Positions 12,333 through 22,199 of a DNA stretch of 64,000 nucleotides are shown here, in pieces. The position numbers and the translations under genes were made by a program. The notes beneath the pieces were generated by a model. The model was not told where the DNA came from and did not search any database. It worked only from the letters and a program-made list of their open reading frames with translations. Location: assembly GCA_949752745.1 (NCBI GenBank), contig OX457026.1, forward strand, positions 47,253,256 to 47,317,255, written 5' to 3'. This stretch comes from Protula sp. h YS-2021. Lineage: Eukaryota; Annelida; Polychaeta; Sabellida; Serpulidae. Positions within the stretch are counted from its first letter, which is position 1. Each line of letters opens with the position of its first letter.

Positions 12333-12655
12333 TTTAACAGCAACTGAGCTAACAAAGGTAATGCAAATTTAGCAATAGCTCCAATGAATCCTCCTTTCTG
12401 ATTAACCAACTTCTTTTCTCTTTGAAGTGATATCTTCTTATCTGCCAGTGTGCGTAGGGTATGACGTTCACGCTTGAATTCCTTATACCTTTTTGAGCTT
12501 AAGGGTAAATGTCCTCGCAATGTATTCAAACAAATTTCAAACAAACTAGTTAATTCCTCCTTAGTAGCTTGTTGTAACAAGGATTTACGTCGTTTAGGCC
12601 CGCTGCGTGCGAGCAAGTGAAGAAAAGGTTGATTCGATTAAATAGGTTTAGACAT
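12329..12655 (-). pseudogene. Small GGF-motif Polinton protein (possible pX-like core/capsid protein)
   Basis: The ATG at 12655 lies inside the last codons of the ATPase gene (ATGTCTAA overlap). Codon 6 is TAA in this copy, so it is probably inactive. The body is very basic ('GPKRRKSLLQQATKEEL', 'RYKEFKRERHTLRTLADKK') and ends in 'KGGFIGAIAKFALPLLAQLL', a Gly-Gly-Phe followed by a hydrophobic helix. Adenovirus pX-type precursors and small proteins of adintoviruses/Polintons share a basic body plus a GGF-hydrophobic tail. I infer a DNA-condensing or minor virion role. Confidence 0.6.
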
Positions 12656-13308
12656 CTTGGCTGCGAATGGTCAAGTGACTTGGTTCTTGTTCATACGCTA
12701 CTTTATCAACATAACGTAATGTGTATCTTTTGGTAAAATGCCTGTACGAATACGTAGTTGATCATTCGTCTTCGGCTTCAAATCAATGAATAAATAGCCA
12801 TGAGGTTTGCTCGTAGCATCTTGATAGGCTTCTATGAGAAATTTAGATTTTCCAGGATACATTTGTCGCGCTAATGTACTTATTTGTTGACTGTCTCTAG
12901 GATTTTTAAACAGAATGATGTAATGTGTATTCAAACTAATATTTCGCATTTCTCTACCATGATGGAGCAAATTATGCACAATAAAAATAATGCTTAGATT
13001 TTGATGACTGCTGCCAACACTAAAGAGACGTGTCATACGCTCATCACTATGACATTTAGTCATTAAGTCATCAATGATGAGTAAATTTGGTTTTTTTCGG
13101 GTTAAAACGCTCTTCAATGTCATCTGGAATGCCTTGGTAAAAATTCCACACCCTTCATTTCCTTGTATAAAGGTTGATCTGCTGCATAGAGCCATAAAAT
13201 GGTTTTTGGAGAGGGTTTAATTAACTTTTGTTCTAGAATTTCTCTAACTAGAGACGTTTTACCACTGCCTGTAGGTCCAGAGACCAAACATGTGAATGGA
13301 TGCTTCAT
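12648..13308 (-). pseudogene. Polinton packaging ATPase (FtsK/HerA type), frameshifted
   Basis: It starts MKHPFTCLVS at 13308. An intact Walker A, GPTGSGKT, follows at residues 11-18, and Walker B 'LLIIDDLM' comes after about 50 more residues. Next are 'VGSSHQNLSIIFIVHN' and 'ISLNTHYIILFKNPRD', regions typical of the Polinton/adintovirus genome-packaging ATPase. The frame changes near 13140 (a T run), near 13090 (an A run) and again near 12715. All shifts lie at homopolymers, so sequence error is possible. This is the least decayed ATPase in the window. Confidence 0.85.
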
Positions 13309-13344
13309 TTTCGAATATCAGTTTCTCTTACCCAACTGTTATCA

Positions 13345-13740
13345 CAATTTTAAGTAAGAGGGGGGGGGGGGGGGGTCATGAAAACCAAAGTTGCTTAGAA
13401 TCGTGTGAAACGGATAACTATGCTGAAATCACAAAATTTTCTCAGTCCTGGGGGGGGGGGGGGGGTCCTCAAAACCAAAGTTGCTTAGAATCGTTTGAAA
13501 CGGATAACTATGCTGAAATCACAAAATTTTCTCAGTCCTGTGGGGGGGGGGGGGGGTCCTCAAAACCAAAGTTGCTTAGAATGGTCTGAAACGGATAACT
13601 ATGCTGAAATCACAAAATTTTCTCAGTCCTGGGGGGGGGGGGTCCTCAAAACCAAAGTTGCTTAGAATGGTCTGAAACGGATAACTATGCTGAAATCGTA
13701 AACTTTTCTTAGCCCTGGGGGGGGGGGGGGGGGGTCCTCA
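13345..13740. repeat. Subterminal tandem repeats (~90-100 bp) with poly-G tracts
   Basis: Four to five copies carry 'cctcaaaaccaaagttgcttagaat', 'gaaacggataactatgctgaaat' and 'ttttctcagtcctg', followed by runs of 9-18 G. The reverse complement is related to the subterminal repeats of element C (23691-24052). They share 'tatccgtttca', 'attctaa.ca' and 'tttggttttt' before poly-C. Confidence 0.85.
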
Positions 13741-13744
13741 AATT

Positions 13745-13869
13745 TTCTTACCGGTGACAGTCAACCCCTGGGGGGGGTCCTCACCTCTGACAGTCGACCC
13801 CTAGGGGGGAGGGGAGGGGGGGTCTGATGACGTCACTTCCTGTTTTCGGACGCCCATTTCCCTACTACT
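13745..13869. repeat. Right terminal repeat of Polinton A
   Basis: It contains two GGGGGTCCTCA-like units, poly-G, TGACGTCACTTCCTG at 13828-13842 (a CRE joined to an ETS site), and ends in CCTACTACT at 13869. The terminal bases match the ends of elements B and C. Confidence 0.8.
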
Positions 13870-14459
13870 GGTAGTCGGGTGAGTTGAAGATTCTTGGTAC
13901 TTCCTTTCTTGCTCAGGTAAGTTACCGCTGTAGAGTTTTCTAGATGAAACTCTCAGTTGGTATGTTAGCTTGGTCAAAGCAATTAACACTACCTGGAACC
14001 AGTGAATGTTGCGATTCTTCACTCGGTCTAACCAAGAGCCTTGCTACATGCTGCATTGAAAATATATTTCCGACTCTGACAGTGACGCATGAGTTACATG
14101 AAAAACCCGTAGCAAAACGAAGATAAGCAAATTAAGAGCTTGTGCGAAGTAAAAGAGAAATATTAACAATACTCCAGCGATTACTGCAACGATCAGAGGC
14201 TAGTTTAATATTGGTTTTCCAGGTGAAGTATTTAATTTATTTGATTTTGTCTTCAACAAGAAAACAAAAACACGTTATTCATAAGGTTCCACGCAAAAAT
14301 GTCAACCAGCTTTTATCAGCACCTTTAAGCCATAGATTTACAGCGTCATCTGTTAATTGTAAGACTACCGTGCGCAGATGTAGAACTATCCCTCTGAATA
14401 AACAAGTTCCATATTTTATACTAAATGAGATTGTATAGCTCCAGGTATTAGTTGCTTAC
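13870..14459. other. Intron sequence, nothing recognised
   Basis: No gene, transposon protein or strong repeat seen. GGTAGT immediately after 13869 is the candidate target duplication of Polinton A. Confidence 0.5.
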
Positions 14460-14531
14460 CCTTACAACATCTTGGATGAGTGAGAATTTGAATAAGTTGT
14501 CCAGTTTAAGCTGTTCGTTTTCTAGCACATC
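14460..14531 (-). CDS. Receptor guanylyl cyclase exon (kinase-homology domain, 24 codons)
   Basis: This is a 72-bp exon with acceptor 'ttgtttcag|GAT' and donor 'AGG|gtaagc', phase 0 at both ends. It encodes DVLENEQLKLDNLFKFSLIQ and four further residues. In natriuretic-peptide-receptor-type cyclases the segment after 'EYC..GSLQ' reads 'D(I/V)LEN...LDW.F..SL..D(I/L)V', and this exon fits that slot exactly. It is too short to stand out as an open frame; it was found from its position between two recognised exons. Confidence 0.85.
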
Positions 14532-14814
14532 CTGAAACAAGCAAACATAACATTCCAATAACAACTGTACTTCTATTTCGTGTTAAAACATAACAAATGA
14601 ACTCCCATTGTTTTTTGTATAAAATAAGCACCCATTCCTTATCTGATTATACCACGTACCGAGGGGCATTGCACCCGTGGGAAGGGGGATTGATATAACC
14701 GTCATACTTATAAGGCAATATAACGCTGACAGTTAATTGAAGTTTTAGTGATGGAGCTCACTTCCTTGTCCCCCCAAGGGTATCGCCAACTGTGGACTCC
14801 TTTGGCGTCACTTT
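14532..14814. other. Intron sequence, no gene seen
   Basis: AT-rich; no feature recognised between the exon and the polymerase fragment. Confidence 0.5.
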
Positions 14815-15478
14815 TCTTCAGATGAGCATCGTGAAGTGTGTGGCAAACATGGAGCGCAACGTTTATCATTCCCCAAGGAACCTATCATCAAGTTCAAGAA
14901 TGCAGCCAAACAACAGCGAGCACCTTTTGTGATTTATGCTGACTTTGAATGTTTCACGCAAAAGCATGAAGGGGGTAGGTATCAGCATCATCGCCGAAAC
15001 CACTTTGGCAATGTGGTTGTCAGCAAGTACGACACACATGCACCAGTCGTGTATCGAGGAGACAATGCCGTGAAAGTCTTTTTAGACCATATGGTCAACG
15101 AGCGTGTTCGTATTGTGCGTGGCTTAGAGCAGCCAAAGGATATGCTGAGGACTCGTGAGGACCGAGAAAATTTCAGGAACGCTGTCGATTGCTACATTTG
15201 TTATGAGCCTCTAGGAGTGGATCGTGCGAGAGATCATGTCCACATCAATGGCAAATACCGAGGAGCACAACATAATGAATGCAACTTACAATTTCGACTT
15301 AGAAAAGATCGACAGGGGGATAAAGATTCTGTTATCATTTCTGTTTTTTGTGTCACAATTTGCGCGGCTATGACATTCATCTGATCATTGAGGAAATTGG
15401 GAAATTCAAAGATGAAACAACTATGGTCATTCCCAACACCATCGAGAAATATGTTGTTTTCACAATGAGCAGTCTGTA
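14815..15478 (+). pseudogene. Polinton DNA polymerase B fragment (exonuclease region)
   Basis: This is an isolated piece of the Polinton polymerase. 'FVIYADFECF' is the Exo I motif with its DxE residues. A Cys/His segment 'CYICYEPLG...RDHVHINGKYRGAQHNECN' (shown in part) resembles an Endonuclease VII-like HNH/zinc fold. The frame shifts near 15345, after which similarity continues to about 15478 and is cut by a TA microsatellite. It corresponds to the middle third of the gene at 28614-32285. No termini flank it, so it is a relic in the intron. Confidence 0.85.
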
Positions 15479-15481
15479 ATT

Positions 15482-15500
15482 AATATATATATATATATAT

Positions 15501-15594
<94 letters not shown>
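15482..15594. repeat. (TA)n microsatellite
   Basis: About 110 bp of nearly pure TA, directly abutting the broken polymerase fragment. Confidence 0.97.
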
Positions 15595-15597
<3 letters not shown>

Positions 15598-15599
15598 TT

Positions 15600-17030
15600 C
15601 ATATTAATGGAATTTATATATTTTGACCCCCCTTAAAAATAAAGACATCTTGAGCGGAGCGGGCACATTCTAACCCATCCTACATTCTTTGGGCACATTA
15701 TGGCCGCAGACATTTTTGGCGGAGACATTTTGTTCCGGATTCCAGAAAATATCAATATCAGCAATTGACTGATAAACCCAGGTCGCTACAATGCCGAACC
15801 GCGTACACTAAATCGGCACTTAAGAAATTATGAAAATATTTATATTTTTATTCAATGTATTGTGTAATGTATGAATAAACTTATTTAGAAGCAAAAGTCT
15901 AGTCTTCATAAAGAACAAAATATGTTTTTCGTGTCTAATAAATAAAGGCCGATTTCTACTCACTCACTAAAGGCCGATTTCTACTCACTCACTTACTTTT
16001 GTACTCAAGGGGAGAATTGGGGCGGGGGTGCTCAGCTAACCTGTAAAGGCACTAGGGGCAGAAGATGCCTCCTGTAAAAATACTCAGATAAATCCCCCTT
16101 GGGGCACCTGGTATCAAATATGTGACGATGAAAAAAATGTAAAAAAAGGGAGGGGGGACTGATTTTAGGATTAGACGCGGTCCTTTAGAAGTGCTTTAAA
16201 ACAATAGAGAGGGCGGGCAATTTTCATTCAGTACTTCGCGTTTCCCACGAAAGAGGGTTTGTTCGGTACTACACGTTTGGTTATCAAGATTGTTCATGGA
16301 AAATACTCTCGAATGCTGATGTCAAGATTTATGATATATAAGTATAACCTGTTACCAAAATTTTAAGACAGTAAGGCTATGCACTTGGAATCAGTCAAGA
16401 TTTTAATACAAAAATGGTTTATCAAAAAAATTTTTATCAATGTTTGGCGAATCGCCAAAAAAAGTAATAGCCACGTGTTTCGGCCTCCTTAGCGGTAGTA
16501 ACGATTTTAGAAAGAACTGGTTTTTCGCCAATATTTCAGCCATTTTTTCCGAATTACGATAAAAAAACAACAATAATCAGGTAAGTTCCAATGACCACTA
16601 TCTTTAACCACAATATGTCCTGCTTGTCAAAATGAAGAGTGGAAAGAACATACTTGTCATTTCACATGTGTCTATACATGATGGAATGAAGCAAAATATT
16701 ATATTGATTTAGATAAAGTGTTGGACAATGCAAATCAACGTTGTGAGAAATATGGCGTAGATGCTATAACATTTGATGAATTAAGTAATTGGTTAGTGTA
16801 CATTAAATCATGTCTGATATCAATAAATTTTTCTTGATATCTCTAAATATTTATTAATGTCAAGAATTATTTTTTGAGATCAAGTATACATTTAGAAATA
16901 TTAAAAATATAAACACAGATGGCAAAAATGAATTCTTGATAAAAAAGATTTTTTGAGATCAAAAATTAATTCTTGATGTCAAAAAATTACTTTTTGAGAT
17001 GAAAAATTAATTCTTGATGTCAATGATTCC
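15600..17030. other. Intron DNA with degenerate repeats
   Basis: No gene recognised. 15940-16005 holds a 25-bp direct duplication ('aaaggccgatttctactcactcact'). 16800-17030 consists of degenerate ~30-bp copies of 'cttgatgtcaaaaaattactttttgagat'. Confidence 0.6.
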
Positions 17031-17055
17031 CTAATAAATGTGATAATGGCATTCC

Positions 17056-17590
17056 TTATACACCAGAACCCCGGGATCGGACCAGCCCGCAAATAGGACC
17101 ACCTCAGAAATCGGACCACTTTCAACAGAACCGAATGAAACCCATTGGTTTCTATTATTAACGCACCCCATAAATCGGACCACCCAGCAAATCGAACTAT
17201 GAGGCCACTTTTGTGAGTCCCAAGCGCAGACAGAAAACCGGAAATCGGACCAGCCTACGCACATGACATGTACTCAGTAAACAAACATCAATTGAGGTTA
17301 TCGGTGGTGGGGATAATAGTGTTTAATGAGCACAGGTCCATTGACTGCTTTGATTGGGATGGGGATTATGCTTTTTGAGTACACAAAGGACTTGTTTGAT
17401 TAAAAGAAACTCAAAAGGAAAGTCAGTGTGAATTGCAAAGTGTCATTGTGAAATCAAAATGTACCTCCAAGCAGACCGAATGGACCAATTTGTTGTAAAA
17501 AAAAAACCACATGTAAATATGAATGGTCACTGAATCGGTCCACTTTTGGCCAGTCCCGTAGGTGGTCCGATTTCCGGGATCCGGTATATA
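17056..17590. mobile_element. Probable MITE with imperfect inverted ends and 'aatcggaccac' repeats
   Basis: The left end 'tatacaccagaaccccgggatcggaccagcc' is roughly the reverse complement of the right end '..ggtggtccgatttccgggatccggtatata', with TA-rich flanks. Inside, 'aatcggaccac' recurs at 17090-17260 and near 17470-17570. No transposase is present. A Tc/mariner-superfamily MITE is plausible but unproven. Confidence 0.5.
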
Positions 17591-17695
17591 TGATATTTGA
17601 GTGACAAATCTTGTATATTACACATGATGCTGAATGGACATTATTACCTGCTGTATTCTGCTTATGAACATGCGGTCTAGTATGAACGCGCTTAC

Positions 17696-17800
17696 CTGAA
17701 GGCTGCCTTTCTGGCAGTATTCAGTCAGGATGCATTGGTTAGGGGGATCTATGCATACCCCAATAAAGCGCACTATATGCTCATTTTGCATGTCTCTCAT
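17696..17800 (-). CDS. Receptor guanylyl cyclase exon (kinase-homology domain, 35 codons)
   Basis: This is a 105-bp exon with acceptor 'tcttttgcag|ATG' and donor 'CTTCAG|gtaagc', phase 0 at both ends. It encodes [20 protein letters not shown] followed by '[15 protein letters not shown]'. The 'RFIG.C.DPPN.CI.TEYC..GSLQ' signature is diagnostic of the natriuretic-peptide-receptor/guanylyl cyclase kinase-homology domain. It corresponds to the end of the N-lobe and the hinge. The intron upstream in the gene contains Polintons B and C. Confidence 0.93.
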
Positions 17801-18055
17801 CTGCAAAAGAAAGTCAGAAGGTGAGTTTATGTGTATCGGTCACTAATTTTTCCCAGGAGTTCGATAACATAACAAAAATGTCAACAGACGCTGTGTCCAG
17901 ACGAAGCAGCTAATCAGGTTTCAAAAGGCTTATTGGAAATACGCTTAAATAATATGGTTAGTCCTTTCTATTTTTCACCAAATACACGTGTCAACAGTTT
18001 TAAACTGAACAATTAACTATTGAACAATGCATCTTTTCAGACAAGCGAGAAAAAC

Positions 18056-18183
18056 CTTTCATAATTTCCTTTCAGATATATGGTTCGAGGCATACGAATG
18101 TGGTTAGTAGAAGCCTTGTTGTTGGGATAATAGTTTACACTAGTTTACTGGGTAAAGTAATATAAAAACTTGTTGACTCCATA
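18056..18183 (-). pseudogene. Penton (minor capsid) gene, first ~40 codons only
   Basis: The ATG at 18183 opens the same N-terminus as the penton gene of D at 57758, with shared words such as 'ATGGAGTCAACAAGTTTTT' and 'ATGCCTCGAACCAT'. The copy breaks off near 18056 after 'CTGAAAGGAAATTATGAA'. Stops are present. This is the truncation point of element B. Confidence 0.6.
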
Positions 18184-18362
18184 ATGACTAAATTGTATAT
18201 GTGCGTTGACGGACTGGAAGCGTATATACATTACTTTGTGCATGGCGCGCGCCATTCACACTACTTGCACTACTGTGGCATGGTCTACAATGTTGCTGTC
18301 TATTACTTCTCCTTCACAACAAGCACTTGCACATCTTATTTTTACAGGAATATAATTTGTAG

Positions 18363-18952
18363 TTATGTTTCATTTTCTTTACAAAAACATAACTCTTTAA
18401 GCCATGTTAAATATTTTCCCATCCTTCTTTGTTGACGCTGTTTCATTTCTTTTATTATGTCTTCACGAGTTGTCTTTTTACCAAAAACAATTTTTGGAAT
18501 ATTAGCATCTACAAGTTCCTGGATAAACTGATTCCAACCATGTGGTGGTTCTCCTCGTTCTTTTCTTCTTGTAACAACCAATACTTCTTTCAACAAATCG
18601 ATAATGTTAGAATTGGTGATGACATCAACACAAGTTTATTTTTATCTGTCCATCTCGTACCATGTTTACATTCTGCCAGAAGTTGTGTTAGTTTTCCATG
18701 ATAAATAGGACCAAAATGACTTAGAAATATTAACTTTTCTGATTTTTCTACATTAGAAGATGCAGCAGACTTTTGTTGCGATTGACTTGTTCGCAAATGA
18801 CGACCAAGAAGTTGAAACATTTCCATTGCCTTTTCACGAGTTCGTTTCCCATGTAAAAGTTTATTCACTTTTTTTATTTGACATTCTTCCTTTCCAAACA
18901 TCATTTAATATTCCTATTCAAGAATGAGGACCATTTTCAAAGTATGTTTCAT
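18363..18952 (-). pseudogene. Polinton conserved hypothetical (MKHTLK type)
   Basis: The ATG at 18952 overlaps the GGF stop as ATGA. The product is rich in charged residues with coiled-coil character ('KKVNKLLHGKRTREKAMEMF'). It continues through 'FGPIYHGKLTQLLAECKHGT' to a C-terminal part with 'RRKERGEPPHGWNQFIQEL' and 'KKTTREDIIKEMKQRQ'. Frameshifts near 18890 and 18595 split it. Full length would be about 190 residues. Homologues: 11997-12332, 51876-52435, 56958-57517. Function unknown. Confidence 0.6.
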
Positions 18953-19274
18953 TTTAACAGCAGCTGGACTAACAAAGGTAATGCAAATTTAGCAAGAGCT
19001 CCAATGAATCCTCCTTTCTCATCAATCAACTTTTTTTTCTTCGAAGTGATATCTTCTTATCTGCTAGAGTGCGTAGGGTATGACGCTCAAGCTTGAATTC
19101 CTTATACCTTTTTGAGCTTAAGGGTAAATGTATTCGCATTATATTCAAACAAATTGCAAAAAAGCTATTTAATTCCCCTTTGGTAGCTTGCTGTAGCAAG
19201 GATTTGCGTCGTTTAGGCCAACTGCGTGTGAGCAAGTGAAGAAAGGGCTGATTAGCTTTAATACGTTTGGACAT
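18949..19274 (-). pseudogene. Small GGF-motif Polinton protein
   Basis: It starts MSKRIKANQPFLHLLTRSWP at 19274 and is open for about 80 residues through 'KRRKSLLQQATKGELNSFF' and 'KRYKEFKLERHTLRTLADKK'. A frameshift in an A run near 19030 throws the GGF tail out of frame. It lies between ATPase and the coiled-coil hypothetical, as in A and D. Probably a basic virion protein. Confidence 0.6.
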
Positions 19275-19894
19275 CTTGGCTGCGATGGTCAGGCGACTTG
19301 GTTCTTGTTCATACACAACTTTATCAATATATACATAATGCGTATCTTTTGTTAAAATACATGTACGAATACGCAGTTGATCATTTAAATCAACGAATAA
19401 ATACCCATGAGCTTCGCTAGTAGCATCTTAATAGGCTTCTGTTAGAAATTGAGATTTTCCAGGATACATTTGCCGCGTTAATGTAATTATTTGTTGACCC
19501 TCTCTAGGATTTTTAAACAGAATGATGTAATGTGTATTCAAACTAATATTTCGCATTTCTCTACCATGATGAAATAAATTATGCACAATAAAACTTATGC
19601 TTAGTTTTTGATGACTGCTGCCAACACTAAAGAGATGTGTCATACGCTCATCACTATGACATTTGGTCATTAAGTCATCTTTTTTCGGGTGAAAGCGTTC
19701 TTCAAAGTCGTCTGGAATGCCTTGGTAAAATTCCACACCTTTCATTCCCTTGTACAAAGGCTGATCTGCTGCATAGAGCCATAAAATGTTTTTTGGAGAG
19801 GGTTTAATTAACTTTTGTTCTAGAATTCTTTGACCAGAGAAGTTTTACCACTGACTGTAGGTAAAGAGACCAAACATGCAAATGGAAGCTTCAT
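19270..19894 (-). pseudogene. Polinton packaging ATPase with degraded P-loop
   Basis: The ATG at 19894. The Walker A region reads 'SLPTVSGKT', so two glycines of GPTGSGKT are lost. A frameshift lies near 19810. The Walker B strand (LLIIDD in A) is deleted, the frame running straight from 'HPKK' into 'DDLMTKCHSDERM' near 19680. 'ISLNTHYIILFKNPRE' is conserved. The usual stop overlapping the GGF start is also lost. Clearly non-functional. Confidence 0.8.
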
Positions 19895-20175
19895 TTTCGA
19901 ATGTCTGTTTCTTTCACATAATTTTTAAACTTTTCTGGCAAACCTAACCACTTGACAAATAATTCTTTAACACCTTCTCGTTTTCGTGTTTTCAAGACCT
20001 TTTCAATTCTGTAAATGGATTTAATATCTTTTGTCACTTCTTCCTCATAGAAATGCCCATGAGCATCCTCGCCCAAAAAGTCTTTCACACGATGCAAGTG
20101 TATTCTTGTCCACATACATATACTTCCACACTTTAGATTCATTTTCTTATAGGAGCATACTTATTAGGAAGGGAA
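19895..20175 (-). pseudogene. Polinton integrase, C-terminal fragment with chromodomain
   Basis: The sequence encodes 'KDFLGEDAHGHFYEEE' and then a chromodomain: 'IYRIEKVLKT' ... 'GVKELFVKWLGLPEKFKNYV', with the aromatic/acidic pattern of a histone-tail reader. Polinton integrases end with an SH3-like segment and often a chromodomain. The rve catalytic core is absent. A ~150-bp internal piece present in D (between 'MYVD' and 'HLYRVKDF') is also deleted here, and the NADAR-like gene abuts directly upstream. Confidence 0.8.
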
Positions 20176-20184
20176 CCCTGGGGT

Positions 20185-20492
20185 CTATAGTTGTAATTGT
20201 ACACCAAGTCTGGAAGGATGACATGGCTTTATCACTTTAGTTATACGTTTCCCTTCATATCCATTTCTATATGAAACAATAGCTGAAACAATATCTTGAC
20301 GGTGATGAAAAACTACTTTCTCATATTGATATAAAGCTTCACTCGAGTTGAAGGTATATCCATACTTTTCAAGTCTTGTTGGAAACATATTTGAAAGAAC
20401 ATCCTTATAACCGCTAAATAATAAGTATGTTAATGTTCTGTTGTTCACCAAAACCTTTTCTATGTTTCTTTGTTTTTTCCGTTGCTGACATG
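20185..20492 (-). pseudogene. NADAR-like (YbiA/DUF1768) protein, C-terminally truncated
   Basis: An open frame contains 'YLLFSGYKDVLSNMFPTRLE' and 'YTFNSSEALYQYEKVVF', then 'GYEGKRITKVI'. This order (LSN.FP, F.S.E..YQ..K, AK/GKR.....I) is the first half of the NADAR fold, a family of enzymes acting on ADP-ribose derivatives and N-glycosidic bonds. A plausible ATG (MSATEK) lies at about 20492, one base out of frame at an A run. The second half of the domain is missing because the frame runs into integrase sequence. It is cargo of Polinton B. Confidence 0.65.
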
Positions 20493-20676
20493 TTTAACTT
20501 TCTTTCTTCCTGTAATATGATAACGGTTATCTATAGCTTCTTTTAAATTTCTGCTAACTCCCCTATCATTTTCTTCCTTCGTTCACTTTTAACAACTCAC
20601 ATAAGATTAAATTTGCTAGAAAGAAAAACGTTGTCGCCACGTCTTCAAATTACTACGTTGTTTAAAGTCTTTTTTA

Positions 20677-20982
20677 TCTTACCTTATCTGTGTAGAGCTG
20701 CTCAGTTTTTTCTTTACAATAATTTCTTAAATAAACAACCACGCGAAAGTACAATTCTACATCAGTGTGGGCAGAATAGAGCTCAGAATCAAAGTCAAAG
20801 TCCTCTGCATCATCTATTCCAGTTTCATGACATTCTCCAATAAATCTTGAATGCAGCTCAATCACATCGAGACTGTGGTGTACAACATCCCAAAAAGCGT
20901 CTAAATGATAAAGTTGATAGTCTGGAGTTTCACAGCAAGCAATCATAAAGTCAAAATAAGCCTTTTTAAAACACAAGTCCAT
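20677..20982 (-). CDS. Unknown Polinton B protein with acidic stretch
   Basis: An ATG-started frame of 101 codons, intact. It begins MDLCFKKAYFDFMIACCETP and contains 'FWDVVHHSLDVIELHSRFIG', an acidic run 'DDAEDFDFDSEL' and a basic C-terminus. No family recognised, no signal peptide or membrane helix. It sits between the Cys-rich tail of the preceding gene and the NADAR-like gene. Not seen in C or D. Confidence 0.45.
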
Positions 20983-20984
20983 CT

Positions 20985-22188
20985 TTTTGGTACATCCTGA
21001 ACCGCAAAATTTGGCTTCTATTTTGCTTCACAGACTTTAAGTACTCCACACTTGCTGCAGAAGTTGTCTGGTTCACATATCTTGCAATTATACTTGTGGC
21101 AGTGGCAGTGATAATCATTAACATATCCTTAAGCACCACAATATTCACAGGCAATCCAAGTTGATTCTGCACTTTCATATTCTCCAGTTGAACTTCAGCT
21201 AGGCTTTTCTTAGGTAGCTTTGACATTTTCATTCGATTGTCCTTTTGCAGTTTGATACGTTTTCTTGTCACGACATTCCGTACCTGGCTCAGGTTTGACG
21301 AATAAGACTGTATTGATGTTATCCATCTCCTGAAGCAGTGTCTCCTATTCACCATCATTCATGTTGATGTGATATTGCATTCTTTCACTTCAAATAGTGA
21401 TGTGCATACAAAACTCACATAGCCATGTCTAGGTATGAAATGACTTCAAGCCATTTCGTTTGCGTTAAGTACAGTTTGAAGCCAATGTTGCGTAAATTGT
21501 TCAAGCTCTGACACACAATCTTCCACTATAATCGTGTTCAAGCAAACCATTTCTCTCCACGCTTAATTCGAAGAAATTGACCAAATTCTCCATGCTCTAC
21601 AGTAATGTTTAAGTTTGCATTAATTTTAAAGGTGCTTGTCTTCTCCATGGCTGCACATTGAATGATGACTTGGTCCTCTTCACCTTCTCCTTTTATACCA
21701 TGTATGTTTGTAAAAATTGCAGAGTCAGCTCCTTTACTGTTCTTCAGAAATTTAGAAATGTCTGTGTTCACTTCAACTGGTCCATTGTTGAATAGGACAA
21801 GCTCTGATATATCATCTCAAACATCATCATCATAATGAAAAATAATTCTAGCAACCACAACTAGCATGAGGTCTGCTGCCCAAATTGTATTGGCGCTGAT
21901 AAATGCTGAATCAATGTCATAAGTGTTCCCTGGTAAATCTGGTTCTTCAAATTCACTCAGAAAAGAGTCGGTGAAACGTTTTCTTGGAATTGCCATTCCA
22001 ACAGCTTCCCAGTGTTTACGCATATTCTTCACTTGTAAAATCCGATCCGATTCAAAATCAGGAAGCTTTGAAACCTCATAGTCAGTATAGTTCACTTGGA
22101 GGACATCATCCAATATCTCTATGTATCTGTGAAGTTGACATTGTTGATACTCAAATAATCCACCACGCGAAAGCTGGCACTCATCCAT
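20985..22188 (-). pseudogene. Large unknown Polinton gene: conserved N-part, PC4-like domain, Cys-rich tail
   Basis: Starting at 22188 (MDECQLSRGGLFEYQQ), one frame runs to an in-frame TGA at 21817-21819 and continues to 21538. It then resumes in other frames after indels near 21535, 21340, 21240 and 21170. The middle carries 'FGQFLRIKRGEKW' and 'GFKLYL', and the segment before 21250 matches 'RYINMNDGEWETLLQEM' of the copy in C. This strand-strand-helix pattern resembles PC4/p15 ssDNA-binding domains. The end, in its best frame, has about twelve Cys/His in 45 residues ('CHCHKYNCKICEPDNFCSKC'), suggesting zinc binding. Copies: 25222-25786 and 49756-50512. Confidence 0.55.
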
Positions 22189-22199
22189 CTATACGCCTA

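Larger units (their letters stand above)
12085..13869 (-). mobile_element. Polinton A: truncated element retaining its right terminus
   Basis: The right terminus is ...CCTACTACT at 13869, matching the end of element C, followed by GGTAGT as the presumed target duplication. Inside come an ATGACGTCACTTCCTG motif, poly-G repeats, then ATPase, GGF protein and a coiled-coil hypothetical on the minus strand. Similarity to the copies in B and D stops near 12085, which marks the truncation. No left terminus is present. The fragment sits in the guanylyl cyclase intron between exons 14460-14531 and 11017-11182. Confidence 0.85.
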
